Position numbers and translations under genes: made by a program. A stretch of DNA of 18,881 bases from CAZAMP01 sp964486455 (GTDB lineage: Bacteria; Eisenbacteria; RBG-16-71-46; CAZAMP01), in assembly GCA_964486455.1 (NCBI GenBank), contig CAZAMP010000067.1:1-18881 (forward strand). Reading direction: 5' to 3'. Below are positions 15,370 through 18,881 of this stretch, in pieces. Position 1 is the stretch's first letter. Each line of letters starts with the position of its first letter. Below the pieces are notes generated by a model. It was given only the letters and a program-made list of their open reading frames with translations, made no database searches and was not told the origin of the DNA.

Positions 15370-15445
15370 GGCGGCATACCCAAGTGGCTAAGGGGACGGT
15401 CTGCAAAACCGTTATTCACCGGTTCGAATCCGGTTGCCGCCTCCA
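15370..15445 (+). tRNA. tRNA-Cys (anticodon GCA)
   Basis: A 76-base cloverleaf. Acceptor arm GGCGGCA (15370-15376) pairs with TGCCGCC (15435-15441), then T and an encoded CCA (15443-15445). The anticodon stem ACGGT/ACCGT closes loop CTGCAAA with GCA at 15403-15405, reading cysteine codons. The T arm has GGTTCGAATCC. It lies 39 bases after tRNA-Gly with no promoter between them, so both are probably processed from one transcript. Confidence 0.97.
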
Positions 15446-15457
15446 GATCGGCGGATG

Positions 15458-15493
15458 GCGCCTCGGGCGAGAAGCTCGGGGCGCTTCTTCGTT
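15458..15493 (+). terminator. Possible terminator after tRNA-Cys
   Basis: GCGCC (15458-15462) pairs with GGCGC (15480-15484), and inside it CGAG (15468-15471) pairs with CTCG (15475-15478) around AAG. The stem is followed by TTCTTCGTT, a modest T-rich tail. It would end the Gly-Cys transcript ahead of tRNA-Leu. The internal bulge is large, so this is tentative. Confidence 0.4.
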
Positions 15494-15511
15494 GAGTTCG
15501 ATTTCGAGGAA

Positions 15512-15540
15512 TTGAGGTCGGCGCGGGTGCGGAGTAGGGT
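15512..15540 (+). promoter_or_regulatory. Weak candidate promoter of tRNA-Leu
   Basis: TTGAGG (15512-15517) and TAGGGT (15535-15540) are separated by 17 bases, matching four and three consensus positions. The start site would fall near 15547, just before the mature tRNA. The position is good but the -10 box is poor; read-through from the upstream tRNAs is the alternative. Confidence 0.3.
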
Positions 15541-15552
15541 AGGTCTTGGTGT

Positions 15553-15642
15553 GCCGGGATGGCGGAACTGGTAGACGCAGCGGACTTAAAATCCGCTGGC
15601 CCCGTTAGGGCCGTCCGGGTTCAAGTCCCGGTCCCGGCACCA
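15553..15642 (+). tRNA. tRNA-Leu (anticodon UAA)
   Basis: A 90-base class II tRNA. Acceptor arm GCCGGGA (15553-15559) pairs with TCCCGGC (15632-15638), then A and an encoded CCA (15640-15642). The anticodon stem GCGGA/TCCGC closes loop CTTAAAA, placing TAA at 15587-15589, which reads UUA and UUG. The long variable arm has GCCC and GGGC around CGTTA, and the T arm has GGGTTCAAGTCCC. The discriminator A and long variable arm fit leucine rather than serine. Confidence 0.97.
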
Positions 15643-15682
15643 CTTGAGCGCCTCATCGTGGAAACGCGGCGAGGTTTGGCGG

Positions 15683-15702
15683 GGGCCGGTCTTGCGCGGC
15701 CC
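15683..15702. terminator. Hairpin between tRNA-Leu and the convergent phosphoesterase gene
   Basis: GGGCCG (15683-15688) pairs with CGGCCC (15697-15702) around an 8-base loop, 6 bases beyond the phosphoesterase stop and 40 beyond tRNA-Leu. Its position between convergent genes suits a shared terminator, but no T-run follows on either strand. Confidence 0.3.
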
Positions 15703-15708
15703 AAGCCC

Positions 15709-18477
15709 TTATCTCGTTAGGACGAGCTTTCTCGTGATCGTCCGGCCTGCGGCCTCCAGGCGGGAGAAATAGACGCCCGATGGTAGGGCCCTGCCGGTGT
15801 CATCGCGGCCTGCCCAACGCACGACATGCTCGCCCGCTTGCTCCACCTCTTCTGCGAGAACGGCAAGCTCCCGACCGGTCGCATCGTAGACCGCCAATCG
15901 GATCCTCTGAGTCCGCGGTAGCGAATAGCGCAGCGTCGTTGCGGAGCTGAAGGGGTTGGGAAGGCTCTCCACGTGCCCGAGTGCGAGAGGCGAATCCTCG
16001 CCCGCGGCGATAGCCGTCGGTCCGAGGCTTACTGTGACCATCTGTGACGAGTGCGGCGCGATCTCGACGCCCACGTAGCAGACCAGAAGCGAGTCCATTT
16101 CGTGGACCTGCTGCAGCGTACCGCCATCCACCACGATGTCGGCACCCGTGTTGGGCATCAGAAAGCGCAGGCGCGAATGCTCGAAAGCTTCTCCCAGCTC
16201 ATTGGTCACCTGAGCCGTCACTTCGTCGTGCGAACCATCGTTGGCCGGGGTGAACTCTGCGCGTAGCTTCTCGCCGGCGCTTCCCGCCCACACCGTTGCG
16301 GTTGGGGTAAGGACGCCCCCCGACACTCGCACCAGGCGGTAGGCGCGATTGCCGCGGCTGGTGTTGTCCGTGCCCAGGTCGTAGGGATGCGCGTGGATGT
16401 CGCCCGAGTTGCCGTGGATATGGCCCCAGAGCGCCATGTCGACGCCCAGGGCATTCAGGTTCAGCTCGTGCTTGAAGTCGTAGTGGTAGAAGAGCACGCG
16501 GGACGTGCTGCCGGTTGCAGCGTTCAGGTCATCCTGCAGCCATTGGAGCTGACTCGAGATAAAGCTCGTCTCACCGTAAATCTCTTCGCGCCAGAGATCG
16601 TAGTTGTCGTACGCCTCCAGACCGACGAAATGGACCGGTCCGTAGTCGAAGCTGTAATCCTGCGTGCGCCAGGGCGCGTCGGCGGGCGGGTCGTCGAGGC
16701 GCGGCCAACCGTAGAAGCGCCACCAATCGCGCCTGGCGGTGCCAGCGGGGGGTGGCGTTTGTACCCAGCCCCCGAGATCGTGGTTACCCGCGGTCAGATA
16801 CACGGGAACCTGCAGCTCCGCCAACAGCCGCTGCGAGCGAGTGTAGTAGCGCCGGTACAGGTAGTCTTCCAGCTCTCCTTCATTGACGAGATCGCCGGTC
16901 AGCAGCACGAACTCGGGATTGATCAGATTGATGTCACCAATGACCTCGCGTAGGTCGATCATCGATGTGCTGTCGGTCTCGGATGCGGGGTCGTCCACAT
17001 AGAGGTGGGTGGGCAGATGCGTGTCCGTGATGTGGATGAAGTAGTAGTCGTCCTTGACGGCGGGGATGACACGCACGGCGTTCCAGCTGAGATCGTCGAT
17101 TTCACCGTCGGCGCTCACGTGCAGGTCGTAGAGTTCGTACAACGGCACGTCTGGGATCAGAACGTCCAGTTGCCACCAGGTTGTCCCTGGGTTGTAGACT
17201 GCGCTCAGCACGGTCATGGGGAGCGCCAGCGAAGCGTAGCGTAGCTCCGCCATCCAGCCAGCGGTGCCGGGATTGGCCGCGCAATCGATGCGGAGCGTAT
17301 CTCCAGGCGAGACGATCGCGGGGATGTTCAAGAGCGGTCGCCTGAGGATCGTCAGCGTATCGCCGATGGCCGGGATTTCGCCATCGATGTCCAAAGCGAT
17401 TTCGACAAAGGTCGTGTCGTCCTCAACGCTTGATATCCATGTCTCGTCAGGCAGATGGCCCGAGGCCGACGTCACGAGGCGCCAAGAGCCTGGCGGCAGT
17501 GTGGTCGCGCCCAGCCCCGACAGGTTTGTCAGCATCTGGAGGTAGACGAGTTCGGAATCGTCAAAGGCATCGATCGTTGCGCTCGGGAGAGGATCGCCCG
17601 ATGCCGCGCTGGTGACCGTACAGCGGAGAGCGCCCACGGGCGCGCCGATCGTCTCGTGAATCACCGTGGCCACGGATGCGACATCCGCGGCGCCGACGAC
17701 GAAGTGGCGACTGTACTCGGCGTCATCGCCCGGACCGAGATCCACGGCGACGCAGTTCAGGTCAGACCAATAGCTCCCGTGCGGTCCCCAGACCTCGCCG
17801 AGGGGACTCACGTACCCGTATGAAACGGCGGCCGCGCCGGCGAGCCAAGCTTCGGACGTCGTGCCCGAGACGGCGAATCCGAATCCCGGCGCCCACTTCC
17901 TGCACTCGCCCCAATTGAACGCGTCGCCCAGCTCGAAGTTTGCGTAGTGGGTCCCGCCGGTGTTCTGCAACGACGTGGTGACACGCAGGGCCGCGTCACC
18001 ATCCCCCAACGAGTAGATGGTGACCACCGTCAGCGCGGAGTCCTGCGAATCGGTGCCGGTGACGCGTATGGCCGCCGGGCCGCCGCCCGATCCGTCATCG
18101 ATGATGGTGATGGACGTGTAGACGGCCTGGCGCGGCCAGTCGTCGTCGAAGTAGGTGTAGAACTCGGCGACGGTGTCAACACGGTCGTCGCTGGAGCCCG
18201 CATCCAACAGGTTGCCGCCGCTCAGCGCGTTGTACTCCGTGTGTCCAATGTCGCTGATGAGCACGGCAATGCGATCGTTCTCGAGCATGTAGTCGTGCAG
18301 CTGGCCGTCGGCGTAGGTGCCGGAGAAAAGCGAATCGGGCGATGTGATGCGGTAGGCGCTGACCCCGGAGACGGCGTCTCCGGCCGCAAGATGCATGGTG
18401 AGCAGCGTTGAGAGCAACAGCACCGCTTGACCGGGGCTCGGAGCGCTGATGATGTTCCAACGTGTGCGGCGATGCAT
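15709..18477 (-). CDS. Secreted multidomain calcineurin-like metallophosphoesterase with FlgD-like/type IX-like C-terminal sorting domain
   Basis: A 922-residue exported protein. A basic start and hydrophobic stretch (about 17-32) form a signal peptide. Residues about 40-280 are an unrecognised beta-rich module; 283-360 resemble a carboxypeptidase-regulatory-like fold; 380-470 look like an Ig-type domain. The phosphoesterase domain (about 477-725) keeps the metal ligands: D485/H487 in ITDTHLP, D529 in LTGDLVNEG, GNHD (564-567), H665 in FYHYDF and GHIHG (685-689). The end (about 832-922) starts with SLPNPFSSATTLRYSLP and has GRALPSGVYFSRL and the final RKLVLTR, the plan of FlgD_ig/type IX-sorting domains in FCB-group bacteria. 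It should hydrolyse a phosphoester outside the cell or at its surface; substrate unknown. ATG 18477 has only a weak ribosome site (GGGGAC). It is convergent with the tRNA genes. Confidence 0.92.
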   Translation of the reverse strand: MHRRTRWNIISAPSPGQAVLLLSTLLTMHLAAGDAVSGVSAYRITSPDSLFSGTYADGQLHDYMLENDRIAVLISDIGHTEYNALSGGNLLDAGSSDDRVDTVAEFYTYFDDDWPRQAVYTSITIIDDGSGGGPAAIRVTGTDSQDSALTVVTIYSLGDGDAALRVTTSLQNTGGTHYANFELGDAFNWGECRKWAPGFGFAVSGTTSEAWLAGAAAVSYGYVSPLGEVWGPHGSYWSDLNCVAVDLGPGDDAEYSRHFVVGAADVASVATVIHETIGAPVGALRCTVTSAASGDPLPSATIDAFDDSELVYLQMLTNLSGLGATTLPPGSWRLVTSASGHLPDETWISSVEDDTTFVEIALDIDGEIPAIGDTLTILRRPLLNIPAIVSPGDTLRIDCAANPGTAGWMAELRYASLALPMTVLSAVYNPGTTWWQLDVLIPDVPLYELYDLHVSADGEIDDLSWNAVRVIPAVKDDYYFIHITDTHLPTHLYVDDPASETDSTSMIDLREVIGDINLINPEFVLLTGDLVNEGELEDYLYRRYYTRSQRLLAELQVPVYLTAGNHDLGGWVQTPPPAGTARRDWWRFYGWPRLDDPPADAPWRTQDYSFDYGPVHFVGLEAYDNYDLWREEIYGETSFISSQLQWLQDDLNAATGSTSRVLFYHYDFKHELNLNALGVDMALWGHIHGNSGDIHAHPYDLGTDNTSRGNRAYRLVRVSGGVLTPTATVWAGSAGEKLRAEFTPANDGSHDEVTAQVTNELGEAFEHSRLRFLMPNTGADIVVDGGTLQQVHEMDSLLVCYVGVEIAPHSSQMVTVSLGPTAIAAGEDSPLALGHVESLPNPFSSATTLRYSLPRTQRIRLAVYDATGRELAVLAEEVEQAGEHVVRWAGRDDTGRALPSGVYFSRLEAAGRTITRKLVLTR

Positions 18478-18529
18478 GCGTGTCCCAGTCCCCGAGCTTG
18501 CCGGGCCTCAGGTGTGCGAGTCGATATGA

Positions 18530-18558
18530 ATTATACCGAAATAGGCATGCGGTGCGAA
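18530..18558 (-). promoter_or_regulatory. Promoter of the secreted phosphoesterase gene
   Basis: On the minus strand a perfect TATAAT (18535-18530) lies 17 bases downstream of TTCGCA (18558-18553, four of six consensus bases). Transcription would begin near 18523, giving a leader of about 45 bases. The region between this promoter and the upstream stop codon is only about 65 bases, so the gene probably has its own transcript. Confidence 0.55.
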
Positions 18559-18622
18559 ACGCCCCAGTTCCAGAGCGTTTCCGGAGGAGTGGCTCTGTGC
18601 GCGCGGGATGGGAACGAAGAGC

Positions 18623-18881
18623 CTAGCGATAGAGCGCCTTGATCCCGCCCCAGCTTTCCTCGAGTGTGGGCACCGGGCACTTGTTCCCGCAGGGATTGCA
18701 CGGCGTGGTGGGATTGCCGATGCCATGCTCGGCGAAGTACTCGTCGCAGTTCACGATCTGCGAGTCGACGACGCAGCTTCCCAGAAGCTCCGAGCAGATC
18801 TCGGACTGAACGGGTTGGCAATCCGAGGTGGTGTCAACTTCTTCGTGTAAACGATCTTTCGCATTAGATTGGCATCCGGCC
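18623..18881 (-). CDS. Partial CDS: cysteine-rich C-terminus of an unidentified protein (N-terminus beyond the right edge)
   Basis: Reading the minus strand from the right edge, a frame stays open for 85 codons to a TAG at 18625-18623. No start codon is needed inside the window because the gene enters from outside. The visible end has eight cysteines, including CQPVQSEICSELLGSC and a CNPCGNKCP cluster, and finishes with PTLEESWGGIKALYR. The spacing of the cysteines (C-x2-C-x3-C at the end) could bind a metal or form disulfides. The S-W-G-x-I-K-x-L-Y-R ending resembles a C-terminal tail I associate with secreted proteins of FCB-type candidate phyla, but I cannot confirm this. Function unknown. 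It runs in the same direction as the phosphoesterase gene, which has a promoter of its own. Confidence 0.7.
   Translation of the reverse strand, partial: AGCQSNAKDRLHEEVDTTSDCQPVQSEICSELLGSCVVDSQIVNCDEYFAEHGIGNPTTPCNPCGNKCPVPTLEESWGGIKALYR

Noticed and set aside
15255..15642. tRNA cluster as an integration site of a mobile element
   Set aside because: There is no integrase, no partial tRNA copy and no change in gene content on either side in the window.
1..18881. CRISPR array, insertion sequence or defence system
   Set aside because: No regularly spaced repeats, terminal inverted repeats, transposase, nuclease or reverse-transcriptase motifs were found in reading through the window.

Overview
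The window looks like a chromosomal stretch of a GC-rich, Gram-negative-type bacterium. Three things suggest a GC-rich member or relative of the FCB superphylum (Eisenbacteria-, Krumholzibacteria-, Latescibacteria- or Gemmatimonadota-like), although no marker gene settles this: a secreted protein ending in a FlgD-like/type-IX-style sorting domain, a GlmU-like protein of the alternative form known from Bacteroidetes and relatives, and a lipoprotein with a SPOR domain. Codon use is GC-rich throughout and GTG/TTG starts are common. No insertion sequence, phage gene, integrase or CRISPR array is visible.

Region 1 (about 154-7734, + strand) is a tightly packed surface-glycan operon that probably begins upstream of the window. 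It holds an initiating phosphoglycosyl transferase, five GT4-type glycosyltransferases, and a radical SAM/SPASM-type enzyme between the third and fourth glycosyltransferases. Most junctions overlap or are separated by only a few bases. The first 153 bases hold only possible tails of an upstream gene; none of the three forward frames can be identified. No flippase, polymerase or ABC exporter is in view.

Region 2 (7735-13934, + strand) starts after a 138-base gap with a candidate extended -10 promoter, a perfect 9-bp leader hairpin and a 14-bp direct repeat. It encodes mannose-1-phosphate guanylyltransferase, a SPOR-domain lipoprotein, a GlmU-like nucleotidyl/acyltransferase, a GalT-type uridylyltransferase, a SAM methyltransferase and a large GT-C membrane glycosyltransferase. 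Together these supply NDP-sugars and a lipid-linked-sugar transferase for the same or a related glycan.

Region 3 (13935-15710) is housekeeping. A short aspartate kinase gene, with most of its regulatory ACT region missing, lies on the minus strand. It is divergent from a tRNA cluster on the plus strand (Gly-GCC, Cys-GCA, Leu-UAA, all with encoded CCA). The lysC-tRNA gap contains a strong tRNA promoter and a 7-3-7 hyphenated palindrome; the convergent gap after the GT-C gene contains a 16-bp perfect palindrome.

Region 4 (15709-18881, minus strand) has a 922-residue secreted calcineurin-like phosphoesterase of several modules with its own TATAAT promoter. Upstream of it is the C-terminal end of a cysteine-rich protein that enters from the right edge.

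The most unusual items are the radical SAM enzyme embedded among glycosyltransferases, the shortened aspartokinase, the SPOR lipoprotein translationally coupled to sugar-nucleotide genes, and the regulatory-looking gap before the mannose-1-phosphate guanylyltransferase gene. I do not see a clear-cut wholly new system.
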